In this document: one piece after another, positions 49,401 to 64,000 of the stretch
Position numbering within the stretch: position 1 is the first letter of the stretch
How the letters are laid out: every line of letters starts with the position of its first letter
From: Datnioides undecimradiatus
Taxonomy: Eukaryota > Chordata > Actinopteri > Lobotiformes > Datnioididae
Length of the DNA: 64,000 nucleotides
Reading direction: 5' to 3'
NCBI GenBank assembly: GCA_008933995.1
Contig: WARS01000011.1
Coordinates: forward strand, 12,987,516 to 13,051,515
The notes under the pieces: model-generated
What the model saw: only the letters and a program-made list of their open reading frames with translations
Told to the model about the DNA's origin: nothing
The model's database searches: none
Made by a program: the position numbers and the translations under genes

Positions 49401-49528
49401 ACCCGTTAATATTATTCATTCAGTGGAGAATCACTTTGCCAACGAGCGAAGCAGGCTCACTGCATGTTCGGTCAGCGTGGAGAGAATGAACACACAGAAC
49501 TAAACATGCTGGCTCTTTGAACCTGGAG
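46430..49528 (+). other. Opsin 3' UTR and gene-free spacer
   Basis: An AATAAA at 46794-46799 is a likely polyadenylation signal, giving a 3' UTR of about 380 bp. The rest, to the next start codon, contains no recognisable exon. The last few hundred bases should hold the promoter and 5' UTR of the next gene. Confidence 0.5.
49464..49520 (+). promoter_or_regulatory. Upstream ORFs before the GPCR start
   Basis: An 18-codon ORF starts at 49464 and ends TGA at 49518-49520, eight bases before the main ATG. It contains a second in-frame ATG at 49506. Another five-codon ORF (49486-49503) overlaps in a different frame. If the transcript includes this region, translation of the receptor could be dampened. 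Confidence 0.4.
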
Positions 49529-51570
49529 ATGCTGGCTGCACCTGCATGGGACTCCGGAAACAACACCATTTGGGAGGAGTACACTGACATCGCCTTTGTG
49601 GTGGCAAACAGCTTGATTCTGTTGGTCACCTCGATTGTGGGGATTGCAGCAAACATTTTTGTTATACTGGCAGTTTATCACCAAAAATCACTACAAACTT
49701 GGAATAATGCACTGGTGGTGAATCTTGCAGTTATAGACATTCTGCGATGTGTAGTTGACTGCCCTATCCTCTTAACCATCGTCATGACTGTGTATCAGAG
49801 AGGACATGCGGACGAGCTGATCTGTGACACACAAGTGGCCTCTTTCTCTTTCAGCTGCTGCATCCAGCTGTTGACACTGGCCTGTATAAGCGCAGAGAGA
49901 TACCAGGCCATTGCACAGCCCTTTAAAACCAGTCAGAGGCGAAAACGGATTATGGTGCTGATTCCTGTCACATGGACATTTGCTATCGTGGTGGCTGGTT
50001 TTTGTCTGATATTTGTAAAGGACTCACCGGTGCATGTGAGATGCCAAGGCTTACTCAGAGACACATCCTCTTCCTATGACACCTTTGGACTTTACATGTT
50101 GTTCCCCCTCTGGGCAGCTTGCTTTGGTGTCATCATTGGATTCTATGCTCGCATATTTACCCTTGTGAGATCACACAATCGTAAAATATTTGACAAAGGT
50201 ATTGTTCCTCTTTCAAAAAAAGACAACACTAAACAGCAGGAGAAGACAGAAGATGCCACAGCTGTGGAAGCTGGACATGGAAAATCAGCACAAAACCTTG
50301 ACAAGACCTTGAGCAAAAGTGGTGCTCAGGTGGAACCAGTGACACAAGATGAACCAAATCCTTCAAAGAAAGATTCGACAGCAGCTCTGCTCACCTCAAC
50401 CAAAGCTCCACAATCTGTTTCCACTGGTTCAGAGAATAAAACAGAAGTAAAAAACATGTTGGAGATAACTGATTTGGAAAAAGAACAACATCACCCGCCT
50501 GCAATGCAGGTTGCAGTGCAGACTGAGGAGAAACCTTTTCAAACAGAGCACTCAAATCCCTGTGCCAAGAAAGTTGAGGCAAAACCATCAAATGGAGATG
50601 CCGTTGCTAGTGTTAAGAGCTCAACCACAAAGCCACAGAAGGTGTCAAGCAATTTCGACACAGAAAAGCAATCCAAAGAGAGAGTGAAAATTGACAAAGC
50701 ACCCTCTGAAATGAAAGAAACCAGCCCCCATGTTTCATTATCGGCACAGTTAGAGAACCCTGAATCCACTTCTGTTTTACCGATTGAACTAAACCAACCT
50801 AAAAGCAACAGTGGAGGAGAAACACTGGCTGTTTCTACAGTAGATCAAGTGTCCTCATTACCTCAAACTGTCTCAAATAAAGTCCCTGAAACAGGAGCAG
50901 CAAAACAAATTGTGGCGGTGGAGGGGGCTGTTTGCATGATGCCTTCGAAAGCAACTAGAGAAAGAGCGAGCAAAAAGAAGGAAAGTAAAATGGCCAAGCG
51001 TGCCGGCTACATAATTATTACTTTCCTCTTATTTTGGCTGCCGTTGATTACAACTATCCTGGTGAATTTTGTGGTTCACAAGAACAAGAATAAACAGGTG
51101 AGTAGTTGTAGAGATAAGGATGCAACTTTTACTGCCACTTTTTACATGAAAAAGAGTAAAAAACTACACTCCTACAGCACTGCACTGCACGGATAGGGCC
51201 TCTAAACTGTTTCTGGCTCATAACTAACTCAGTTTTGGGTCACAAAAATGTCATGACACCAGAAATATCAAGACATCATTTAAAAATGACTTTTCAAGAG
51301 ATATATATCAAACTAATTTGCATGTCAAGTGACTAGATTACGGTTGAAAACCTCTGTCTCTCCACTCTATCTATTGTTCCCTAATCCTTTTTTAATTTTC
51401 CATTATTTTTTCAGATAGCAATCATTCAGGATGTGGAGATTCTGTCAGTCTCTGTCGCCTGCATCACATCACTGAGCGACCCAATAATATACGCTGCAGT
51501 GAACCCTCAGTTTCGGACCGAGTTTCACAGGCTTAAAAGCAGGGTTGAATCCATATTCAATAAGAAATGA
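49529..51570 (+). CDS. Orphan class A GPCR with a very long third intracellular loop
   Basis: I cannot assign a named receptor. Two exons (49529-51097 and 51415-51570) join in phase, giving 574 aa. TM1-5 lie in about the first 215 residues: GIAANIFVILAV (TM1), NLAVIDILRC (TM2, with the sodium-site Asp), and SAERYQAIAQPF (ERY in place of DRY). Cysteines in LICDTQ and VRCQG can form the TM3-ECL2 disulfide. About 270 residues of Lys/Glu/Ser/Thr-rich, low-complexity sequence form the third intracellular loop. TM6 has LLFWLPLITT (FWLP for CWxP). TM7 has SDPIIYAAVNPQF (DPxxY for NPxxY). The short tail ends IFNKK. The loop length recalls amine-type receptors, but the ligand is unknown. The intron falls in the extracellular loop between TM6 and TM7. 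It is convergent with kcnd2. Confidence 0.88.
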
Positions 51571-51647
51571 TAATGTTGCCTCTTCTGTCTACCTTTGAGT
51601 CGCACTAGACCAAATGACCATATTCAATATTCACTGTGTAACTGAAT

Positions 51648-51653
51648 AATAAA
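51648..51653 (+). terminator. Polyadenylation signal AATAAA of the orphan GPCR gene
   Basis: AATAAA lies about 80 bp after the stop codon, implying a very short 3' UTR. Confidence 0.6.
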
Positions 51654-51659
51654 ATGGTT

Positions 51660-53514
51660 AACATTTGTCTAGTCATTGTTCAAATATGAACTAAATTAAA
51701 CCCGAGACGTCAAAGTGTGAATTTTTATTTGGGTATAGGAGGCCTATTATTTTATATGCTGCTGCGTTATATTAGATTTTATGCTGGATGACGCCTCAGC
51801 AGTTACTAAACACTGCAGAGCAGAGGCGCAACATGCTGTGAGAAGCAGCCTGAATCGACGCAATCACCACAGCAGGGGTACGCTGCTGAGTTTTCTGTCA
51901 AACAATCACTGAGGCCTGCTTGTCTGTCTCCGGAGACCCTGCAGTTAGGACCCACCACTGGGCCGGTCAGGCCCTCACATGTCCTCCAGCAGCACCTCAT
52001 TATTATCTCATCCTGTTATTAGTGATGCTCTTTGAGTAATCAGGCAAAACATTATGAAACCCATCTAATTGTGATCTAGTTTAAAAAAAAACAGACATGG
52101 GTCATTTAATGGATGTTTCAGTAGAGCTACAGTATTTATTCTATCCACTGCACCACAATGTGTGATTATTTGTCCCTTTTTCCTTCGCTCTTATATATGT
52201 ACTCCATTACAAGATTTGTACTTCATTAAAAGCAAAGTGTTTTGCAGGATTTACATCACAACATACCAGCCTCAACGTGTTTCCTTCCATCATTCTCATT
52301 TTTACTGACAAACCTCCAACAAGAAGCAGAGACATACTTTTAATAAAACAGAATTCTGCAATGACAGCATGCAAATCCTTAAATTCAACCAGTTAACAGA
52401 CAGAAATAGTATGCCAACAACTGTCAACTAAATCTAGAAATAAGAGGAGCCAACTTCAAATGCAGTTGATAAAGTTCTAACTGAGATATTTACAATATGA
52501 AAAATGTACAAAATGGCCCTTTAACACAGTGAAATCTACCAAGTCTCGCTTATGAATGTCGTGATTTAAGAGGAACTCAATGGGATTGATGCTCTACACT
52601 CTTTCATATGGTTGTTCCAGGTCAATGATCGGTATCCACATTAGGGTTAGTATTAGTTAAGTGTTGCAGAGAACATTCACTTTTATTTCTACCTTGTAAC
52701 CTAACTAATATGTACCCTGTATAGTTCTCAATATCAATTGTTAATTAATGATAGTGGCTTTCACATAGATCCATTTCAGAATGCCAACATGTAAGCTAAC
52801 ACAAATTTTGTCTTTTTGACTTTCACTTGCACATTTCACAAACATGTCAGGATGCGTAGTATATTTTACTCATCAAGCGATGACACCAACCAGTTAATGA
52901 GTCAGTTAATGAATATTCACAACAGTTATCCATTCCAGTGGATGTATGTTTTCTGAATTTACAACAGTGAGGGGGCTATTAGAAACCAGTTAATCGCGGG
53001 GGGGTCTCAAAACAATCTATTTAAGTGGGTGGTGAGTGAAGTGAATGTTTCTAATGTGTAAGTAGACTGATTTAATATTCACAAAATGGCTCTCAGTTGA
53101 TGAATATGTGTGCTTTGTCATCAGAGGCCATCAAGAGTGACCTTTTAACATCTGCCTTTCCTCCTTTGAATCAGAAGACAACAAATACAACTACATTACA
53201 TATTCAAAAATAAAGTTTTTTTTCTCAGTATTTTTAGGCAACAACGATAACCACGCAATCCCAACACTTCCTTGCTCTGCTGTGCTTAATGGAGCAAGAT
53301 CTGCTGGTTCGCTTCTTTTTCCAAGGCAGCCGTCCATTCATCACTCTAATACCATGCAGAGTTTGACATCAGATGAGATCACTACTTCAAAAAACCCCCG
53401 ACTTCTGCTAATCTTATAATCCCTCTAGATTATGGCAGGTTGATGCTCGGTGGTCCCTCTCCTCAGCATCTGGTGCTTCTTGAGACCAGTTAGCTGATCA
53501 GATAGGCATGACAT
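51660..53514. other. Convergent spacer and probable kcnd2 3' UTR
   Basis: No exon was recognised. The right-hand part is expected to be the 3' UTR of kcnd2, transcribed leftward. A minus-strand AATAAA at 52682-52687 is one candidate end. Confidence 0.4.
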
Positions 53515-58200
<4,686 letters not shown>

Positions 58201-60845
58201 CTAAGTTGTTGTGTGTTTAATGTTATTTTTACTAGTCCTGAAATAGTTACAGTGACCTTGGATTATTTCACAACTTCAAATAAGAAGTCACACATTTGAA
58301 GTGGGTGAAGAATAAATAGGACTTTTCTGAAGTCGCTTCTCGCTGGCCTACTTTCCACATGCCATCATGATGCTGCTCTTTTAAAAACCCTGTTTCATAT
58401 ATAATTACACACCTGCTGGCACCAGCTAATGCTTTCACATCGTGACCAAACGCGCTACATATCCCCTGTGACCTCTGTTAGCCAAACAGCTTGTGAAAGA
58501 TACAGGGAGTAGTATCACATCGAGTAAAAGCAAAAGAGGACGGGAACAAAGTGATGGAGAAAACATTTAAGTCTGCGGGCCACTTGCGCGTTTTGTTCCT
58601 CTTCCCACTTCGAAATGCACTTTGAATATTGAATGCAGATAAAGTGGTGTTCAGTGTTTCAGTTTGACATAAAGTGAAAAGCAGCTCTTTGGAAATGGCA
58701 TGCAACACTGATCTGATAGTGTACCTGAACGCGGGCGTGTAATTTTTCAACATTATACAAATGTTGAACAGGCTACATTCAGCAACAGATTAATGGTTGT
58801 ACACATGTCAGATGGGACTGAATCTTCCCCATTAAAGAGATTAATGTGCCTGTCTTCAATCAGGCAGTCGAACCTGTCTGTGCCCAAGGTAAAGCTAGAA
58901 TCAAACTGTCTTCATGATCTCACCCTCTTTACATTAGCTGGCACCTCAAGCGCCACGTAGTAGTGGTGGAAATTAGAAAATAACTTAGCTGATTTGAATT
59001 GTTGTGCTCGGTTCAAAGATTGTAGTCACCATCTGTGTAGTTTGCTCCTTTTTTTCTAAGCTAAACACTTGCATTTCCGTTCAAATGCACTTCAGTGAGT
59101 GCAGCAGTAAGTGAATGAATCACCGAAGCTCAGCAGTAAGTTCAGTGTGATGCTGTTGAGTACAAAACTTGACTAAACAGACAGAGTTTATGAGGTTAAT
59201 GGATCAGCAGCTAACTAAGATGAAAATAAGTCATATCACGATTGCTTCTGTGGCTTTGTGGTCCGTTAATAAGATTTTGATGAGAGAATAACATACTCAG
59301 CTGACAACAGTGCTCTCATTAGCTCCACAGCTAAAAGCTACTGATTTGCTTGGTTCAGTCTGAAGATTTGGAGATTCGTTCGAACATGCATAATGTGTTA
59401 CCACTGTGTACCACTTGATCGTGACTGCCACCAAGACGACAGACAAACTAAACATTTAGCTGCAAACTCAGTGACATTCTGTTGCCACGCAGAGAGGTGA
59501 TTATCATTCAACATCATGAAATAATTAGGGATTTCTCTCAGGCAATTAATATCACCAGACACAAATCTTGCAAATTATACCCACAAATTGTTCAAACATA
59601 TCCTGCATGAGTAGCCCTTTGCAGACTCTTCAGGCCACAGGCAGCACAGGGATTTGAGAAAAAGAGTGAAATGAATGATTCAGAGCATGTATGTTTTCCT
59701 TGTCTTTCTAAACATCACTCTACTGCGGAGGAGCAGCAGTCCACAGGATTGCAGGTGGGTGAGATGAATGATCGAGACCCTAATGCGCAAATGACCTGAG
59801 AAGACCATTACCTCCTGAGAGTAAGATGAATGCAGGTAGGAAAGGACATCAGCATTGCTCAGTGGCTGTGACAGCCGTGCGTCTCTCAAGTGAGGCAGGG
59901 TAATGTGAATGTATCGCTACACGGGAGGTTGACTATTTCATAAATGAAGTTGTCTAATGCCCACGGCCGTCTGCTTGAGTCATTAGCCTCAGGTTTCCAT
60001 CACGTTGGGCCCAACAGCCTGGGCTTTTACAGAGCTTGGGCGGAAAGATGTAAAAGTGGACATTTTAATATCACGCTTGATGGGACTTCATGTACAACAG
60101 TTTGCTTTCAAGTTGAGTAATCTCACACAGATGTCATTAGTTTTACAGTTCATTACAGGTCAAGTCATTTTCCTATGTAATCACCGACGAAGCCTGACAG
60201 CAGGTGTCAATTATAGATTCCGGATGTACTGTTGAAAGCCTATTAAGAGATCCACATAAAAAATGCAGGACAGCATTCGCTCACATGAACGTGGCTGCTC
60301 ACGTGTGTTATATTCCAATGGGAGGAGAGTCAAGATGCTGCCGGATGGGAAAATAAGCCTGAACAGTCAACTGTGGAATACAATGTATTGCAGTCCCTTC
60401 AGCGAGCGTCGTCTTTTGAAAGCAAAGCACAGCAGTGAGCAGGTGAAAAAAGAAAGGAGCAAGCGCACTCTGGAGAGACGCACTAACAGTGATGGATTGT
60501 TCATAAGGGGGAAGCTGAGATACACAAAGCTCTGCCTCCTGGATGACGGCAGAGGTAGGAATTAACAGCGGCGAGAGATTAAAGTAATGTTCCTGCTTTG
60601 TTCTTGTTGTCTCTGACTACCAGGTACCCACGTTTGCTACCCCGAGCTGACATGGGTGAGACACGAAGATGGATGGCCAGATCCTTATCCACCCTGCAGT
60701 GGAGGAAGAGGAGTGTCGGAATGACTGAGTATCAATTCCCCAGTTCCACCCACCTGAAACCACACCGCGCTCGCACTCTTAAAAACAGCGCATTCTGTAG
60801 GATTGTCCTACAGTGAGATGACAGCACTGCAGATGAAGCCCAGCG

Positions 60846-60849
<4 letters not shown>

Positions 60850-60877
<28 letters not shown>
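60850..60877. repeat. (GA)n microsatellite
   Basis: About 14 GA units lie in the probable kcnd2 intron 1. Confidence 0.95.
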
Positions 60878-60884
<7 letters not shown>

Positions 60885-61178
60885 AGAGTGAAAACTGGGG
60901 GTTCGCCTCAGAAGACGGCGTAGGAGAAATGTCAGACTAAAAAGAATATTTGAATTCCAGAAACGGGGGATGAATGTCCCCGCCCGGCTCGGATAATAGA
61001 CCAATCAAACATTCATGAGTCCCTGTATCAACCTGCGTGGCAGAGTTTGTGCGCTTGACCTTAAAAGCGGTGCGGTATTCCATCAGGGGGTGCTCTGAGA
61101 CAGATTTCTGTACATGACCTCACAGCCTCACAGCAAGCAGTGACACCCAAAAACAGGAACACGCCTGGACACACAGGA

Positions 61179-61202
61179 ACACACACACACACACACACAC
61201 AG
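61179..61202. repeat. (CA)n microsatellite
   Basis: About 12 CA units. A (GT)n tract follows within 50 bp, so the two could pair as a stem. Confidence 0.95.
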
Positions 61203-61243
61203 AGTCACAGGAACATGTACTTGTTTGTGTGTGAGCGTACGTG

Positions 61244-61271
61244 CGCGTGTGTGTGTGTGTGCGTGTGTGTG
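61244..61271. repeat. (GT)n microsatellite
   Basis: GT units with one GC interruption, in opposite sense to the CA tract at 61179. Confidence 0.93.
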
Positions 61272-64000
61272 GAAAGGCCTTTAATTTGACATCTAGTTAA
61301 ACCAATCCCCCTTCCTAAAAAAGCAATCTTGTTCCTTGATTGTCTTCCAGAACCCTGTGTCTGAAATCTGACTGCCATCTGGTTAGTGGGAAGCGAGAGA
61401 AAAAAACAAAAAACAAACAAGATATCTGGATGACTTTACAGACACGTCATTTGTTTATTTCTCTGCTCAGAGACAGGGCAGGTCTTTTCTTTTTTTCTCT
61501 AAAATCAAACTAAATCCAATTAACTCTTCTCAGGTGAAATGAGCCCAAATTGTAAAAATCGGTCTCTTTCTGGTCATTTGCACCCACCTATTAAAGCGTT
61601 TGGGGTTGGCAGGAGAAAAGCAACACCTACATAAAAAAAAACAACCCTCTAGAGTGAGAACAGGCTTGAGTTTCTGATGTAATCGTAGAGGTCTAAAGTA
61701 AGTCCGACTGTCCCACAAGGCCTGGTGAGATCACGCCAACAGCTTAGCAGTGCTGACAATTAGGATCCAAGAAGGATTGTGGCAGATCTTTCAGCTGAGA
61801 GGGCTTTGTCAACAGCGTTAAAATCCAATCATCCACTGGCACCTCTGTCAGGGTACTTTTGGCTTCCACTTCCTGGGTTTCTACCGTTAAACTCAGTCGC
61901 CTTCTGCAGGAGTGACGTGAGTAAAAGCACGTTAATAAAAGCAAAAGGAAATGAATGATGCTCAAATAGCCTCACAGCATTTTCATTCCACTGATGTGAG
62001 CGATCAAGGTCAAGGTGCTACAACGAAAAAAAGCCCTATGATGAAGGTACTGGAGCTGCTGGACTGTGTGTGTCTTCCTATTAAATCCGTCATGGTAAAG
62101 ACATTGAATCTCATCAAAACTCCACTTTGATCTGCTCCACTTTGATATTTCGATGAGAGGCAATGGAATGAAGCTAATTTGATTAATACATTAAGCATTT
62201 TGATTTGTCAGCTGATTAGAATCAAGATGAATTAAGCACACCGTCCTATCTCATGCACCATCTATCCCAGTTGTTTCACGCCAATAATTACTGAGCCTGC
62301 AATCTGATAATCTGAATTTGAAATTAATTTCAATCTCACCTTGTTCCATGAGATTGGTTTGACGTCACATCCCTCTTGGCGTTTGTGTCTCATTATGTAC
62401 AAGTAACGGGAAATCATCGTGACACACAATCACTAGGCCCACTGGCATCTGTTGTGTGTGCTGGGGTCACACTGAACTTATTATGAAATGCTCTTTGACA
62501 CGCTACAACAAGACAATTGTTTGAAAAAACCCCGCATGATTGTGGAATTACAGTCAAGGTCAATCACTTTTAGTTTGATATGGAATTAGCATTTTTTAGC
62601 ATTTCAAAAAAGATGAAATTGGTGATTTCTGAACATGCTGTGTGCACCACATGTCCTCTGCGTGTCTTTCATAATTCTGTGAGCGCATGATTTTCTGTTT
62701 GACCTTCACCAACCATCCCATTGCACACCCAGCTCCCTATCAGTGCTTCCTGGGGTAATTCACTCGCTCGGTTTCACAGTTCAATGATTTCTACAGCACA
62801 GACAAGCCCTCCAAACCTGTGAGACCAAAACCTGTCAATTATCCTGAAACTCCGATACTGTCACTAACTGTACCAATCAAAAGTTGATAATGGCAGAGCG
62901 AGGCATTAAAACTGTGGAGGGACAATGGGATGGAGGCAAGGTCGGGAAGTATCACATATCCTTACAGTGGTGACATCTCCTGCGGGAGTGATGTGAAATG
63001 TAAAGTTACGGCAGAGGATCAAAGAGTGTCAGAGTGGACACAACATTAAAATCTTATCTGAGAACATGACATAGAGGTGATGAAGCCTTGCACTGACCAA
63101 CCAGGGAAGGCTCCATTTTTTACAAGTCGTGACAAGGAGCAAATGGAGCAATGCTCCACGACAATACGGTTCTCTGTACCTTCTCCACAAGGCTGAAAGA
63201 GCACAGTATTCATCCTTGCTGACAGTTAAATAATAGATGTACCAAAAAAATGTAATTTTCCTCCAGAACTCCATCATGCTCATACAACTATGAATTGAGA
63301 ATCTCAAGAAAATGGATTATTCTGCCTGCATGTCATAGAGGCATACTAACATGAGTGACAAGAAGATATAAATTTTCTGGGGCGTATTTGTGAGGACCGC
63401 AAGATTTATGGAGTACTGCAGGAGAGGTCTTGAGGGTGGTTGTGTCAGAGCCCTCATAAAAAAATTAGTCCGTAAAAACAAGAAAGGAAAGCCTATATGA
63501 TCGTTCTCCTCTGTGCCAACGGGCATCGTGAATCTGTAAGACAAGAGAAATGCAGCAAACAGAGATTGCTGCATTTAAGGCATAAGTGAAGCTAGCTGAA
63601 GAAAGGAAAACTCTCTCTGGTGTACCATAGATTTATTTAATTAATGATGAGCCAAATGTAAATCTGTTTTTGTGTTTTGGTCAGCATGTTAAAATATTAA
63701 GCTTATTCTGTGTTTATCTATTTCCACCATGAACAGACTGTGAAATAAAAATCTCGGAGCGACTGGCAGCACCGCCGATGGCCTGCAAGAATTTTTCAAT
63801 GCAGTGGCGCAGCTACAGCATGAACCACTGCAATGCAATCCTTGCGGGAGATGCACCACAAAGGTTTCAAGAATCAGAAGCACAATAAATGAACATGATC
63901 TCCAACATGATCCCTAAACAACACGTGTCATTCCTGATGTTCTGCACTGCATCTCTGGCTACAGCCTGGGAGCACAACATCCAAAACGCTGCCTCTCTTG

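Overview
The window is a piece of a ray-finned fish genome, most likely a percomorph-like teleost. Genes are interrupted by short GT-AG introns, coding exons closely match vertebrate proteins, microsatellites are frequent, and the left edge carries the 3' end of an L2/CR1-group LINE with the 3' tail common in fish. I read the genes by joining exons across splice sites and checking reading phase at every junction. Family assignments come from recognising protein motifs, not from a database search.

Layout, left to right. 1-1.2 kb: LINE 3' end. 1.2-5.7 kb: no gene seen, with a possible conserved non-coding block near 2.9-3.1 kb. 5.7-12.4 kb, minus: hbp1 (HMG-box transcription factor). 12.8-20.05 kb, minus: prkar2b (type II-beta regulatory subunit of PKA). 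20-25 kb: gene-poor, with a 435-bp fold-back DNA transposon and a strong CTCF-like site. 24.9-26.2 kb, minus: an unrecognised small multi-exon gene or gene remnant. 26.2-33.0 kb, minus: hsp90b1 (ER chaperone GRP94, complete, 18 coding exons, ending in KDEL), with two perfect ER-stress elements in its promoter. 35.3-42.7 kb, plus: nt5dc3, head-to-head with hsp90b1. 44.5-46.4 kb, plus: an opsin that best fits parietopsin. 49.5-51.6 kb, plus: an unassigned class A GPCR with a very long third intracellular loop. 53.5-58.1 kb, minus: coding exons 2-6 of kcnd2 (Kv4.2). 58.1-64 kb appears to be part of kcnd2 intron 1, since exon 1 is not in the window.

The genes do not form one pathway. From memory, hbp1/prkar2b are neighbours on human 7q22, hsp90b1/nt5dc3 are neighbours on 12q23, and kcnd2 lies on 7q31. 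The block therefore joins segments that are separate in human. No RNA gene or CRISPR array was recognised.
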